Part shown: piece after piece, positions 63,713 through 64,000 of the stretch
Layout: each line of letters starts with the position of its first letter
How positions within the stretch are numbered: position 1 is the first letter of the stretch
Assembly (NCBI RefSeq): GCF_030846775.1
Contig: NZ_CP132910.1
Location: 1,026,001 to 1,090,000, forward strand
Length of the DNA: 64,000 nt
From: Geothrix sp. 21YS21S-2
GTDB taxonomy: Bacteria > Acidobacteriota > Holophagae > Holophagales > Holophagaceae
Direction of reading: 5' to 3'
The notes under the pieces: model-generated
Database searches by the model: none
What the model was told of the DNA's origin: nothing
Seen by the model: only the letters and a program-made list of their open reading frames with translations
Made by a program: the position numbers and the translations under genes

Positions 63713-64000
63713 TCAAGGCAGGAATCGTGCCTGGATGGAAGGAGGGACCCGGGGACAGGCGGATTCCGGCCGGCTGAAGAGCCTGTTGCGCGCCCGGGCC
63801 ACGACATCGTAGGCCCCGTCCCGAAGCCCCCTGGGCACACGTCCGCCCAGCCGGGCCAGGAGGGTCCAGCCTCCACCCAGGCCGAGCAGCAGGTGCAGCA
63901 CGGCCTCGGACCGCAGCAGCACCCGGTCCCCATGGACCACCACCACGCTCGCGGGCGGGTCCGCCTCCGGAAAGCGCTCCCGGAAGGTGGCGCCCCCCAG
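63713..64000 (-). CDS. DCC-family thiol-disulfide oxidoreductase-like protein (partial)
   Basis: Only the C-terminal 95 codons are in the window; the N-terminus with the DxxCxxC motif lies beyond the right edge. ASVVVVHGDRVLLRSEAVL and GLRDGAYDVVARARNRLFSR are typical of the DUF393/YuxK (DCC) family. An internal ATG at 63946 is not the real start. Confidence 0.8.
   Translation of the reverse strand: MGGATFRERFPEADPPASVVVVHGDRVLLRSEAVLHLLLGLGGGWTLLARLGGRVPRGLRDGAYDVVARARNRLFSRPESACPRVPPSIQARFLP

Overview
The window is a GC-rich chromosome segment from an anaerobic or facultative, probably metal-respiring Gram-negative bacterium. The signs are TonB receptors, outer-membrane barrels, an octaheme cytochrome, an energy-converting [NiFe]-hydrogenase, a tungsten/molybdenum aldehyde oxidoreductase and a bacterial microcompartment. 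An Acidobacteriota lineage of the Holophaga/Geothrix type is my best guess; no rRNA or other marker gene is present to prove it.

Layout. 1-4.8 kb: 5' part of an octaheme cytochrome gene (its 3' end lies outside the window), a small membrane-anchored protein, and an IS630-type element carrying a GxxExxY passenger. 4.8-15.2 kb: a tight minus-strand block reading ferredoxin, aldehyde:ferredoxin oxidoreductase, MoaD-like protein, fused double antiporter, four more complex-I-like subunits, [NiFe] large subunit, HypA, and two proteins of unknown function. 15.2-18.4 kb: a divergent sigma54 activator and a DUF3034 outer-membrane protein. Candidate sigma54 promoters and shared TGTCGC/GCGACA boxes lie before the ferredoxin and DUF3034 genes. 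18.9-25.2 kb: TonB receptor, heme-containing periplasmic protein, Oar-type TonB receptor. 25.5-28.7 kb: TlpA-like protein, glutamine synthetase, NifX-like protein. 28.8-30.8 kb: a MITE with an IS110/IS1111-type element against its end. 30.8-38.1 kb: thioesterase, methyltransferase, an orphan lantibiotic-dehydratase C-domain protein in an operon with thiM and thiE, two small DNA-binding proteins, ferritin, CDF transporter, phosphatase. 38.1-43.2 kb: a sugar-phosphate type microcompartment operon (RpiB, DeoC, aldehyde dehydrogenase, six shell proteins). 43.3-58.0 kb: PBP7-like peptidase, a surface-protein cluster, HTH-cupin regulator with acyl-CoA ligase, phosphatase, PAS protein, dicarboxylate symporter, broken IS200, PAS chemoreceptor, WYL regulator, CMD protein. 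58.0-61.9 kb: nested IS110, MITE and IS630 inserted into the overlapping stop codons of two convergent genes. 61.9-64 kb: double AHSA1 protein, secreted protein, and a DCC-family gene cut by the window edge.

How it works together (inference): aldehydes would be oxidised by AOR, electrons would pass through the polyferredoxin to the membrane hydrogenase, and H2 release would drive ion pumping through the fused antiporter modules. The block would be switched on by the adjacent sigma54 activator. The microcompartment would split deoxyribose 5-phosphate inside a shell and oxidise the acetaldehyde. The mobile elements are site-selective: both IS110 copies abut the end of the same MITE family, and three of four TA-duplicating insertions hit CTAG, two of them exactly at gene stop codons.
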